Source: Williamsia serinedens
Lineage (GTDB): Bacteria > Actinomycetota > Actinomycetes > Mycobacteriales > Mycobacteriaceae
Length of the DNA: 64,000 bases
Assembly (NCBI RefSeq): GCF_024171725.1
Contig: NZ_JAMTCG010000001.1
Location: 620,001-684,000, forward strand
Reading direction: 5' to 3'
In this document: one piece after another, positions 35,563-44,078 of the stretch
How the letters are laid out: each line of letters opens with the position of its first letter
Numbering within the stretch: the stretch's first letter is position 1
Notes under the pieces: generated by a model
Seen by the model: the letters and a program-made list of their open reading frames with translations, nothing else
Told to the model about the DNA's origin: nothing
The model's database searches: none
Translations under genes and position numbers: made by a program

Positions 35563-35968
35563 GCGCCCAGATCGCAACCACCGCCAGTGCGAGACCGGCG
35601 GACGCGATCGCCATCGACGCCGTCGTCAGCGCCGAACCCGACGACCCCGACGGCATGGTCATCCCGTGCCCGACGTGCCCCCCACGAGAACCCGACATGG
35701 CGAGATGGGCGCCCAGCATCAGCGCCTCGGTGACCGCCGTCGTGACCCACCTCGTGAGGTGGGGTGATCTGGCGAGACCGACCCCGCACCAGAGGCAACC
35801 GACGGCCGTGGCGAGCAGCGCGACGTGGACCGGGCTCGGCATCGTCGTGACCATCGCGACATGGACCGCCGCCGCGGCGACCGCCAACACGGCGGCGACC
35901 GCCCCACCGATCCGGTGCAGGCCGCGGAAGGCCTGCACCGGATCGCCGTCACGAGCAACCGTGGTCAC
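35456..35968 (-). CDS. integral membrane protein of unknown function
   Basis: A 170-residue protein from GTG 35968 with about four hydrophobic segments (VAAVLAVAAAAVHVAMV; VALLATAVGCLWCGVGLA; an Ala-rich segment near LMLGAHLAMS; ASMAIASAGLALAVVAIWAL). A GHVGHGM loop could bind metal. Its start overlaps the end of the amine oxidase by 20 bases, favouring coupling, and its 3' end overlaps the 3' end of the regulator at 35562 by 107 bases. Copper homeostasis is a possible but unsupported role. Confidence 0.55.
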   Translation of the reverse strand: MTTVARDGDPVQAFRGLHRIGGAVAAVLAVAAAAVHVAMVTTMPSPVHVALLATAVGCLWCGVGLARSPHLTRWVTTAVTEALMLGAHLAMSGSRGGHVGHGMTMPSGSSGSALTTASMAIASAGLALAVVAIWALTPTVRAPGAFAASRASATPGSRCTRAGSGTVTGR

Positions 35969-37874
35969 AGTGCGCAGCGGTCGACGGCGGGACGTTCATC
36001 ACCGGGTTGGCGTCGAAGAAGTTGTAGGGCTTCAACGTGAACCCGGCGTAGTCGGTCGGCATCACCGGCCAGTCCTCGGCACGCGGGAAGTGCGTGAGGC
36101 CGAAGGTGTGCCATACGACGATGTCCTCGCCGTCGAGCGGACGGTCGTCGGCCATGTACCCGACGACCCCCTGGGACCCGTCGCTCTGGTTGACGAAATC
36201 GCCGGCCGCGTACCGCTGGTGGACGTCGTAGCGCGTCACCCACACCTGATTCGTCGTGAAGGGTGCCCGTTTCGCGATCGACGACGTGGGATCGGCGAGC
36301 AGCGTGGGCGATTGCTGGGCGTGCAGGGCGTAACTCGTCGGCGCACCCATCCGATTGGTCCTCTCGGTGCTCGCGATGTGCCAGGTGCGACCCACCTCCG
36401 CGTTCGCACGACGGACCCCGTCCCGCTCCGACCCGATCCTGCTGGCGCGCATGGTGAACGCGTTGCCCCACGGGTTGTCGTCGCCGACGGGAACGGTCAC
36501 CGCATCGACCTCGTCGACGGCGTTCGCCACACCGTCGACGGTCATGTCGAGGCGGGCGTTGAACAGGTGCTGGTGGTACGGCAGTCCCAGACCCGGGGCG
36601 ACATGACTCTGGTAGGGCGAGCCCTCGGGTGGGTACGCCGCGGTGAACGCGACACCGGTGAGCTTCGCCTCGAGCTCGATCGTCCCGTCGAGGTAGAGGT
36701 ACCAGTAGAAGCCGTAGTCGTAGTTGCCGACGGTGGTGAAGAAGCTGATCACGAGCCGGCGCTGTCGGCGGACCTCGCTGGACCCGGTGAAGATGTCGCT
36801 GTGCTTCCACAGCGTGCCGTAGTCCTCCTCGTGCATGCAGATCGCGTTCTCGATGACCCGCGGGCTGCCCTGCTCGTCGGCGAGCACGGCGTCGAAGTAG
36901 TGGATCTCGCCGAGGCAGTCGCAGCCGAGCGTCAACGAGTTGGTGTAGCGGCCGTAGACGTACTCACCGGTGTCGAAGTAGTTCTGCCAGAACCGGTTCG
37001 GGGAGGGATCACCGTAGGGCACCACCATCTCGTTGATCGACCCGCGGTACATCACCGGGCGGTCGAGGTAACTCAGCTGACGCAGCACGAGCCCTTCGCG
37101 GGCGTCGAACGAGATGTCGAGCTTCCAGTTCGCCCACTCGATGTGCTCCCCGTCGACGGTGAAGCTCGGTCCCTCGGGCTGGGTGATCTCGATGGGCGTG
37201 AGTCCCTCGAGCGGCGGGCCGGCGACCGCGGGATCGTCGAAGTTGCCGGACTCGCGCGGCACGTCGTAGACGCGATAGTCGATGAGGTCGACCAGCTCGC
37301 GGGCGATGATGTCGACGTAGGCGCAGAGACCGTCGACGGGGTGTGCCCAGGGGTGGTCCTTCGGGTGGTCCATGACGAACGCGAACGAGCGGACCATCCG
37401 CCGGCCCTCCTCGCCGGGCAGGTCGTAGGTACCCGCGGACAGCGGCACCGCGACGGTCGTCGCCGGATCTATGCCGCGGGCCTCCAGCGCCGCGATCCAG
37501 CGCGGTTCGCCGGCCAAGAACTGCCCGACGATCTCGAACTCCTCGTCGAGGATCGGGACCTGACCCACCGCGGCGTCGATCGCCCGCGCCGTGACCGTCT
37601 CGGCCTCGAGATCGACCAGGGCATCGGAGCTGTCGCCGGTTGCGATGTCGAGCAGGAGCGCCCGCGATCTCCGTATCGGTGCCGGCGCCTCACCTGCCTG
37701 GAAGGCCAGGACGTCAGCCTTGTCCGGCTCGTCCAGGCCGACGTAGACGAATCGTGTGGTCGGGGTGAGCAGCCCGGCGTCGGCGAGAGCCTTACGGGTG
37801 ATGCGGATCTCGTCGGCCGTGAGGCTGCCGAGCACACCGGTCGCGGTGGTGGGGGCGGTGTCGAATGTGGTCAT
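35949..37874 (-). CDS. copper-containing primary-amine oxidase
   Basis: A 641-residue copper amine oxidase. The Tyr that is converted to topaquinone lies in VGNYDYGFYW, and copper ligands are in LPYHQHLFNARLDM and the later HFPRAEDWPVMP region. The N-terminal D2/D3 domains precede. These enzymes oxidise primary amines (tyramine, phenethylamine, histamine) to aldehydes, ammonia and H2O2. It lies 31 bases after an APC permease on the same strand, so uptake and oxidation of an amine are probably coupled. Confidence 0.95.
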   Translation of the reverse strand: MTTFDTAPTTATGVLGSLTADEIRITRKALADAGLLTPTTRFVYVGLDEPDKADVLAFQAGEAPAPIRRSRALLLDIATGDSSDALVDLEAETVTARAIDAAVGQVPILDEEFEIVGQFLAGEPRWIAALEARGIDPATTVAVPLSAGTYDLPGEEGRRMVRSFAFVMDHPKDHPWAHPVDGLCAYVDIIARELVDLIDYRVYDVPRESGNFDDPAVAGPPLEGLTPIEITQPEGPSFTVDGEHIEWANWKLDISFDAREGLVLRQLSYLDRPVMYRGSINEMVVPYGDPSPNRFWQNYFDTGEYVYGRYTNSLTLGCDCLGEIHYFDAVLADEQGSPRVIENAICMHEEDYGTLWKHSDIFTGSSEVRRQRRLVISFFTTVGNYDYGFYWYLYLDGTIELEAKLTGVAFTAAYPPEGSPYQSHVAPGLGLPYHQHLFNARLDMTVDGVANAVDEVDAVTVPVGDDNPWGNAFTMRASRIGSERDGVRRANAEVGRTWHIASTERTNRMGAPTSYALHAQQSPTLLADPTSSIAKRAPFTTNQVWVTRYDVHQRYAAGDFVNQSDGSQGVVGYMADDRPLDGEDIVVWHTFGLTHFPRAEDWPVMPTDYAGFTLKPYNFFDANPVMNVPPSTAAHCDHGCS

Positions 37875-37905
37875 GGTCCGTCTTCCGGTCGGGGGTCAGG
37901 GTCGG

Positions 37906-39390
37906 TCAGAGCGAGATTGCGTCGGTGAGGGTGTCGTAGGCGACGGGATCGCGTCGGGCGATGATGCGCGCCTGGACGACGCCGATCACGATGCTGAGCA
38001 CCACCAGGGCGATGAAGATGTCGGCGAGGGTGGAGGATCCGCCGATGAGGGTCGCGAAATTGGCCACCACGATCACGAGGATCGCGATGAGGCCGACGAG
38101 TCCGAGCACCGGTGAGACGAGCGACTGCCACGCCCCGACCGCGGACCGGTTGCGTCGGAAGTACACGATCACGGCGAGACAGGTCAGCGCCATGAGGACG
38201 ACGATGCCCAGCGTGGCGATCCCGGAGAACCAGGCGAACACCTGCAACTCGGGGTCGAGTCGGCACGCCGCGAACACGGCGACCAGGACGGCGGCGGTGG
38301 CGGTCTGCACCAGCGAGGACACATGGGGTGAGCGGTGTCGACCATGGACCGCAGCGAAGCGCGACGGCATCGCGGTCGCCGACGCCATCGAGTGCTGGTA
38401 CCGGGTGATCACGTTGTGGAAGCTCAGGATGCACGCGAACAGGCTCGTCAGCAGCAGGACGTGGACCGTCACGTCAGCCCATCCCCCGAGGTAGTCCCGT
38501 GCGGTGGCCATGATCATCCCGGCGGGATCGGCGGCGGCCGCGGGCACCACCTTGTCGACGCCCCATGCCTGCACGAGCGACCACGACGACAGCGTGTAGA
38601 AGACGCCGATGATCGCGACCGCGGCATAGGTGGCCCGCGGGATCGTCCGGTCGGGGTCGCGGGCCTCGCTGCGGAAGATCGCGGTGGACTCGAACCCGAT
38701 GAACCCGGCCACCGCGAACATCAGACCGATGCCCGGGGAGCCCGACAGGAACTGGTTCGGGGTGAACGACTCCGCGTTCAGGCCCGAGTGCCCTCCCTTC
38801 ACGATCACCGCGACGTCGAGCAGCAGGACGATGCCGACCTCCGCGGCGAGCAGCACGCCGAGCACCCTGCTGCTCAGCTCGATGTCGCGGTATCCCAGGT
38901 AGCCGGTGACGGCGACGACGACGAGACTCCACGTCCACCACGGGACCGACGGCCCACCGAGATCGACGATCGAACTCTGCAGGGCGCCGCCGAGATAGCC
39001 GTAGACCGCAGCCTGGATGAGCGTGTACGTGAGCAGCGCGAGGTGGGCGGTCCCCAGCCCCATGGGACGACCCAGGCCGTACCCGACGTAGGTGAAGAAC
39101 GCGCCGGGGCGAGGCACGAAACGCGACATGGTGCTCAGGCCGACAGCGAAGAACAACAACACGATCGCCGACACCAGGAACATCATCGGGACCCCCGCGC
39201 CGTTGCCGAGCAGGATCGCGATCGGGACCGCCCCACCGACCACGGTCAGCGGTGCGGCGGCGGCGACGACCATGAAGACGATCGACCCGACGCCCAGCGA
39301 TCCTCTGAGCGCGCCGGTTCGTGTGGGCGGGTGTGGTGCAGCCCCCGCGACGGGGACAGGTGCGCCGGCCGGCGCGATCTCGGTTGCCAT
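37906..39390 (-). CDS. APC-family amino acid/amine permease
   Basis: A 494-residue, about 12-helix APC transporter. It has the N-terminal GSIVFMVVAAAAPLTVVGGA, the FVPRPGAFFTYVGYGLGR segment and a helix-6-type FAVAGFIGFESTAIFRSEARDP. ATG 39390 has GGAGAACCACCT upstream. It is the first gene of a unit with the copper amine oxidase and presumably imports that enzyme's substrate. It is divergent from a second APC permease at 39600. Confidence 0.93.
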   Translation of the reverse strand: MATEIAPAGAPVPVAGAAPHPPTRTGALRGSLGVGSIVFMVVAAAAPLTVVGGAVPIAILLGNGAGVPMMFLVSAIVLLFFAVGLSTMSRFVPRPGAFFTYVGYGLGRPMGLGTAHLALLTYTLIQAAVYGYLGGALQSSIVDLGGPSVPWWTWSLVVVAVTGYLGYRDIELSSRVLGVLLAAEVGIVLLLDVAVIVKGGHSGLNAESFTPNQFLSGSPGIGLMFAVAGFIGFESTAIFRSEARDPDRTIPRATYAAVAIIGVFYTLSSWSLVQAWGVDKVVPAAAADPAGMIMATARDYLGGWADVTVHVLLLTSLFACILSFHNVITRYQHSMASATAMPSRFAAVHGRHRSPHVSSLVQTATAAVLVAVFAACRLDPELQVFAWFSGIATLGIVVLMALTCLAVIVYFRRNRSAVGAWQSLVSPVLGLVGLIAILVIVVANFATLIGGSSTLADIFIALVVLSIVIGVVQARIIARRDPVAYDTLTDAISL

Positions 39391-39599
39391 AGGTGGTTCT
39401 CCCCGGTGTCGGTGGTCGCACGCGGAGGCGACCCGTGTGGCGACAACCCTGGCGGGGCGTCGAGGCGGCACCGTTGCTTGCCGGTAACGCGTCTGCGCCG
39501 ACGGTGGGACGCCCGACCACAGGCCGTCCCAGCGCGCGACACGGCCAGCACACCGCCGGGTAACACCGCCGAAACCGCGCATCTCTAGCGTGCGGCGCC

Positions 39600-41066
39600 A
39601 TGGCGATCGTCCCGTCCGCGCAGCCGCTCGACATGGCCCGCCTGGGTGCGCGCAGCCGGCTCGCCGGTCTCGACCGACGGTCGCTCGGGCGCGCGGAGGT
39701 CACCGCACAGTCCGTGTCGGTGATGGCGCCGTGCGCGGCGGGCGCGACGGTGCCCCTGTTGATCGCGGAATCCGGGGCCACCCTCGTCGGGAGCATCGTG
39801 GTGGCGGTGTTCCTGGCCGGGCTCGTCTCCCGCGTGCTGACCGAGTTCGCCTCCCGCCTCGCCGCTCCCGGCGCGCTGTACACGTACGCCGCCAAGGGCC
39901 TCGGACCCGCCGCGGGGTTCGCGACCGCCGCGGCGATGATCCTCGGATACGGCGCGCTCGCCATGTTCACCCTCACCGAGTCGGCCACCTACCTGCTCCG
40001 GGTCGTCGGCGTCGATCGACCGCCGACTGCCGTCCTGGTGGCGGCGATCGTCACGATCGGGGCCGGGAGCAGCGTCGTCCTGCTGCGTGGGATCCGGGCG
40101 TCGGCCCGGGTGAGCCTCGTGGTCGAGGTGGTCGCGGTGACGATCCTCGTGGTCGTCGCGGTCACCGTGGTGGTGACCGTCCGTGGCGGCGTCGACCTGT
40201 CGGTGCTCGCGGCGGCGCCCACCGGCCCGACCGACTTCGCCACCGGCGTGGCGCTGGCGACCTGTGCACTGATCGGCTTCGAGAGCGCGGCGTCGTTGTC
40301 GGTGGAGGCGCGCGCCCCGCTGCGCTCCGTGCCGTCGGCGATCCGGGGGTCCCTCGTCTTCGGTGCCGTCGTCGTCCTCGTCGTCGCGGTGGCCCAGGAC
40401 GTGGCGCGCGGGTCCGGGACATCACCCGGTGACGGCAACCTCGACGTGCTCGTCGCCCGCGTCGCCGACGGCTGGTTCGCGCCCGTGGTCGACCTCGGGG
40501 TGGTCGCGTCGTTCCTGGCGTGCACGCTGGCGTGCGTCACCGCGCTCGCGCGGCTGCTCCTGTCGTTGTCGCGAGAGGGATTGCTACCGGGGCGGGTGGG
40601 CAGCACACACGTGCGGTTCAAGACGCCTGTCGCGGCGATCACCGCAGCCATGACGGTGATCGTCGCCGTCCCCGTCACGATCGCCGCGTGCGGCGTCGGA
40701 CTCCGGCCGATGGTCGGCTCGCTCGCGGCCGCGCCGGTCATCGGGTTCATCACGTCGTATGTGATCGTCAGCGTCGCGGCGCCGTTCTTCTTGCACCGCG
40801 TGGGCGAACTCCGTGCGCGGGCCGTGCTGGTGGCAGCCGGTGCCGCGCTCTCCTTCGGGTTCGTGGGGATCGTCTTCGTCGGGGCGACCGTCGACTCCGC
40901 CTGGGGGATGGGGGCCATCGGGGCCCTGGTCTGGTTCCTGGCGGCCGCGGCGATCTATGTCGTCCTGCGTCTGCGACGACCGCGACGGCTGGCCGGCATC
41001 GGTGTGCACGACACCCCCACGCGCGCTGATCTGTGGAGCGGTCACACCGACCGCACGGCGCCGTGA
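39600..41066 (+). CDS. APC-family amino acid permease
   Basis: A 488-residue APC transporter, unlike its divergent neighbour in detail but with the same plan: SVMAPCAAGATVPLL, LAAPGALYTYAAKGLGPAAG and CALIGFESAASLSVEAR. It is very rich in Val and Ala within the helices. The ATG sits directly after a TCTAGCGT-like -10 region and may be leaderless. Its GTGA overlap with the IclR gene indicates coupled expression. Confidence 0.92.
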   Translation: MAIVPSAQPLDMARLGARSRLAGLDRRSLGRAEVTAQSVSVMAPCAAGATVPLLIAESGATLVGSIVVAVFLAGLVSRVLTEFASRLAAPGALYTYAAKGLGPAAGFATAAAMILGYGALAMFTLTESATYLLRVVGVDRPPTAVLVAAIVTIGAGSSVVLLRGIRASARVSLVVEVVAVTILVVVAVTVVVTVRGGVDLSVLAAAPTGPTDFATGVALATCALIGFESAASLSVEARAPLRSVPSAIRGSLVFGAVVVLVVAVAQDVARGSGTSPGDGNLDVLVARVADGWFAPVVDLGVVASFLACTLACVTALARLLLSLSREGLLPGRVGSTHVRFKTPVAAITAAMTVIVAVPVTIAACGVGLRPMVGSLAAAPVIGFITSYVIVSVAAPFFLHRVGELRARAVLVAAGAALSFGFVGIVFVGATVDSAWGMGAIGALVWFLAAAAIYVVLRLRRPRRLAGIGVHDTPTRADLWSGHTDRTAP

Positions 41067-41746
41067 GCGGCTTCGGCGGCGACGGGGCCTCCCGCTCGGT
41101 GATCTCCGCGCTCGAGCTCATCGAGGAGGTCGCGGCGAGCGGTCCCGGCGTGAGTGCCAACGAGCTCGCCCGCAACCTGGGGTTGCCCCGCTCGACCACC
41201 TACCGGCTCGTCAACCTGCTCGCGCAGGAGGAGTATCTCGTGCGCACACCCGATCTAGGCGGCTTCGCGCTCGGCAGGAAGGTGGACAGGTTGATCGGTA
41301 CCGCCGCGGCGGCGACGGTCCCGGACCGGGTCCGGGCGGTGCTCGACGAGGCGCGATCGGGCATGCGCTTCGGGGTGCATCTCTTCGGGTACATGCGCGT
41401 CGGGACGCCCCGGGCCCGCATCACACCCATGGACATCGACCCCGACTATCCCCTCTCCGACGCCGGACGGATACTGCGTGACCACCGCGCCTCCGCCGTC
41501 GGGCGTCTGCTCCTCGCCCACGACTCGACGCATCGATCGCAGTCCATCGGCCCGACCACGCAGGTCGGATCGCTCGTCCCGGGGTTCGGGTGCATCGCGG
41601 TCCCCGTGCTGTCGCGGGACGGCAGCCTGCGCGGCGCACTGGCCGTGGCCGCGCCCGAGCATCGCATCCGGGCGCCGGAGGTGATCCTCGCGTCGCTCGA
41701 ACCCACGCGGACCACGCTCGCCGGGCTCGTCGACGCCATGGCCTGA
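41063..41746 (+). CDS. IclR-family transcriptional regulator
   Basis: A 227-residue regulator from GTG 41063, overlapping the permease stop. The winged-helix N-terminus is SVISALELIEEVAAS, then SANELARNLGLPRSTTYRLV and a wing EEYLVRTPDLGGFALG. The C-terminal IclR effector half is present (GCIAVPVLSRDGSLRGALAV). It probably controls the upstream permease and perhaps the amine oxidase unit, with an amino acid or amine as effector. Confidence 0.9.
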   Translation: MSGFGGDGASRSVISALELIEEVAASGPGVSANELARNLGLPRSTTYRLVNLLAQEEYLVRTPDLGGFALGRKVDRLIGTAAAATVPDRVRAVLDEARSGMRFGVHLFGYMRVGTPRARITPMDIDPDYPLSDAGRILRDHRASAVGRLLLAHDSTHRSQSIGPTTQVGSLVPGFGCIAVPVLSRDGSLRGALAVAAPEHRIRAPEVILASLEPTRTTLAGLVDAMA

Positions 41747-41799
41747 GGCCCGCGAGACCTCGACGGTTGACCGGCCGTCGACGGGGTACCCCCGCCGGG

Positions 41800-43173
41800 A
41801 TGACCGTGGAGAGGGCCCGGGACGGGCAGGATGTCGAGTCGGGCGGAGACGCCGGCACCCCGTTGCGCCGAGCGATCACGGGCAGGTTGTTGTTCGTCTT
41901 CATCCTCGGCGATGTCCTGGGGGCAGGCATCTACGCCCTCGTCGGCGAGATCGCCGGCGAGGTCGGTGGCGCAGTCTGGGTCCCCATGCTGCTGGCGTTG
42001 GTGATGGCGCTGCTCACCGCCGCGTCCTACGCCGAGCTGGTCACCAAGTACCCGCGTGCGGGCGGCGCCGCGGTGTTCGCCCGGCGTGCCTATCGCTCAC
42101 CGTTCGTGTCGTTCCTCGTGGGGTTCTGCACTCCCGCCGCGGGAGTCACCAGCGCCGCCGGCCTCGCGGTCGCGTTCGCCGGGGACTACCTGCAGGCGCT
42201 CGTCGACGTGCCCACGTCCGTCGCCTCCCTCGTCTTCCTGGCCGTGGTCGCGGTGCTGAACGCGCGGGGAATCCAGGAGTCGTTGCGCGCCAACGTCGTC
42301 ATGACCCTCGTCGAGGTGTCCGGGCTGATGCTCGTGGTCGTCCTGGCGGGCATCGTCCTCGGTCGCGGCGACGGAGACGTGGGCCGAGTGGTCGAGTTCG
42401 ACTCGTCGTCGACCCCGGCCCTCGCCGTCCTCGGCGCCGCACTGCTCGCCTTCTACTCGTTCGTCGGTTTCGAGACGTCGGCCAACGTGGCCGAGGAACT
42501 GAAGGACGTCCGCCGCGTGTACCCGCGGGCGCTGTTCACCGCGTTGGTCGCCGCGGGGTTCCTGTACGTCCTGGTGGGTCTGGCCATCTCGGTCGTGGCC
42601 CCCGCCGATCGCCTGGCGGCGTCGTCCGGGCCGCTGCTCGACGTGGTGGCGATCGCCGACGTCGGTGTCCCGGCGCGCCTGTTCTCCGTCATCGCGCTGG
42701 TCGCCGTGGCGAACGGTGCACTCCTCACGATGATCATGGCGTCGCGCCTGACCTTCGGGATGGCCCGCGAGGGCCTCCTCCCCTCGCCCCTCGCACGGGT
42801 GTTGCCCCATCGCAAGACCCCGTGGACCGCCATCGTCGCGACCACCGCAGTGGCGATGCTCCTGTCCGCGACGGGTTCCGTCGCCGCGCTGGCCGAGACC
42901 GTCGTCCTGCTCCTGCTCGTCGTCTTCGTCAGCACCAACCTCGCGGTCCTGGTCCTGCGTCGGGACCATCATGCGGGCGAGCACTTCCGTGCACCGACGA
43001 TCGTGCTCGTCCTCGCGCTCGGGACATGTGTCGCGCTGATGACGCAGCAGTCGGCGTCGACGTGGCTGCGCGCGGGCGGGTTGCTCCTGGTGGGCGTCGT
43101 GCTCTACGGCCTCACCCGGCTCGCGGGTCGGCGCCGGTCGGTCGCGACACCGGGCACCGACCGCGAGGCGTGA
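41800..43173 (+). CDS. APC-family amino acid permease
   Basis: A 457-residue APC transporter: ITGRLLFVFILGDVLGAGIY, ELVTKYPRAGGAAVFARRAY and LLAFYSFVGFETSANVAEEL, followed by a MASRLTFGMAREGLLP helix. This is the third permease of its superfamily within 6 kb, but it is more like cationic or general amino-acid permeases than the first two. ATG 41800 has no strong RBS and may be leaderless. It lies 53 bases after the IclR gene. Confidence 0.92.
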   Translation: MTVERARDGQDVESGGDAGTPLRRAITGRLLFVFILGDVLGAGIYALVGEIAGEVGGAVWVPMLLALVMALLTAASYAELVTKYPRAGGAAVFARRAYRSPFVSFLVGFCTPAAGVTSAAGLAVAFAGDYLQALVDVPTSVASLVFLAVVAVLNARGIQESLRANVVMTLVEVSGLMLVVVLAGIVLGRGDGDVGRVVEFDSSSTPALAVLGAALLAFYSFVGFETSANVAEELKDVRRVYPRALFTALVAAGFLYVLVGLAISVVAPADRLAASSGPLLDVVAIADVGVPARLFSVIALVAVANGALLTMIMASRLTFGMAREGLLPSPLARVLPHRKTPWTAIVATTAVAMLLSATGSVAALAETVVLLLLVVFVSTNLAVLVLRRDHHAGEHFRAPTIVLVLALGTCVALMTQQSASTWLRAGGLLLVGVVLYGLTRLAGRRRSVATPGTDREA

Positions 43174-43187
43174 CCTACGCTGCGGAC

Positions 43188-43664
43188 ATGGCGATCTCCG
43201 ACGACGACGTCGACCACGTCCGCCGCTGCGTCGAGCTGGCCCGTGAGGCGGTCGACGCCGGTGACGAGCCGTTCGGCTCCGTGCTCGTCGATGCCGCCGG
43301 GCGTCGTCTGTTCGAGGACCGCAACCGGGTGGGCGGCGGCGACCCGACGCGCCACCCCGAGCTCGCGATCGCGCTCTGGGCCGTCGAGAACCTGACCCCG
43401 GACGACCGCGCGGACACGACGACGTACACGTCCGGGGAACACTGCCCGATGTGCGCAGCCGCGCACGCGTGGGTGGGACTGGGACGGATCGTCTACGCGG
43501 TGTCGGCAGCACAGCTGACCGGGTGGTTGCGCGAATGGGACGCCCCGGCGGCGCCGGTCGCCCCGCTGCCCATCACGACCGTGGCACCCGGGCTCGTGGC
43601 CGACGGGCCCGTCGACGAGGTCGTTGAGACGATGAAGGCGCTGCACCGCGCAGCGCTGCGGTGA
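43188..43664 (+). CDS. cytidine/deoxycytidylate-deaminase-fold protein
   Basis: A 158-residue CDA-fold deaminase. It has AREAVDAGDEPFGSVLVDA, a zinc His/Glu pair in TRHPELAIALW (H-P-E rather than the common H-A-E) and the zinc cysteines in GEHCPMCAAAHAWVG. The order matches guanine-deaminase-like or tRNA-deaminase-like nucleoside deaminases. The predicted leaderless ATG 43188 follows a TACGCT -10-like box. The base or nucleoside substrate is unknown. Confidence 0.85.
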   Translation: MAISDDDVDHVRRCVELAREAVDAGDEPFGSVLVDAAGRRLFEDRNRVGGGDPTRHPELAIALWAVENLTPDDRADTTTYTSGEHCPMCAAAHAWVGLGRIVYAVSAAQLTGWLREWDAPAAPVAPLPITTVAPGLVADGPVDEVVETMKALHRAALR

Positions 43665-43681
43665 GGCCAGGAGGTCCGGAG

Positions 43682-44047
43682 ATGACCGACACGACCGGGA
43701 TCGACCCCTCCCGTCCGCCCAGCGGCGAAGGCTGCCTCGACTGCGAGTCCGCGCAGGGCTGGTGGTTCCACCTCCGGCGGTGCGCCCAATGCGGACACGT
43801 CGGGTGTTGCGACGACTCCCTGGGTGCGCATGCGACCGCCCACGCGCACGAGTCGGGCCACCCCGTGGTGCAGAGCTTCGAACCGGGCGAGGACTGGTTC
43901 TACAGCTACGCGACGAACACGATGGTGACCGGACCGGAACTCGCGCCGCCCCAGTCCCACCCGGTGGACCAGACTGCGCCCGGACCCCGGGATCGCGTCC
44001 CCGACGACTGGCAGGAGATTCTGATCCGCCACCGTGGAAACGGTTGA
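43682..44047 (+). CDS. UBP-type zinc-finger protein
   Basis: A 121-residue protein with a UBP zinc finger: CLDCESAQGWWFHLRRCAQC, then GHVGCCDDSLGAHATAHAHE and HPVVQSFEPGEDWFY. The Cys/His pattern is that of zf-UBP domains, which in actinobacteria occur as stand-alone proteins of unclear role. GGAGGTCCGGAG precedes ATG 43682. It follows the deaminase by 17 bases, so one transcript is likely. Confidence 0.85.
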   Translation: MTDTTGIDPSRPPSGEGCLDCESAQGWWFHLRRCAQCGHVGCCDDSLGAHATAHAHESGHPVVQSFEPGEDWFYSYATNTMVTGPELAPPQSHPVDQTAPGPRDRVPDDWQEILIRHRGNG

Positions 44048-44078
44048 CGCGCGCCGTCTCCGCCGTAGCGTTCGAGGG

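Noticed and set aside
35364-37928. Very long plus-strand open frame antisense to the amine oxidase.
   Set aside because: It is a shadow of the copper amine oxidase gene, whose active-site motifs are clear. The product has no recognisable domains.
38335-39588. Long open frame antisense to the APC permease.
   Set aside because: Charged, low-complexity product; the membrane-helix pattern of the permease on the other strand is unambiguous.
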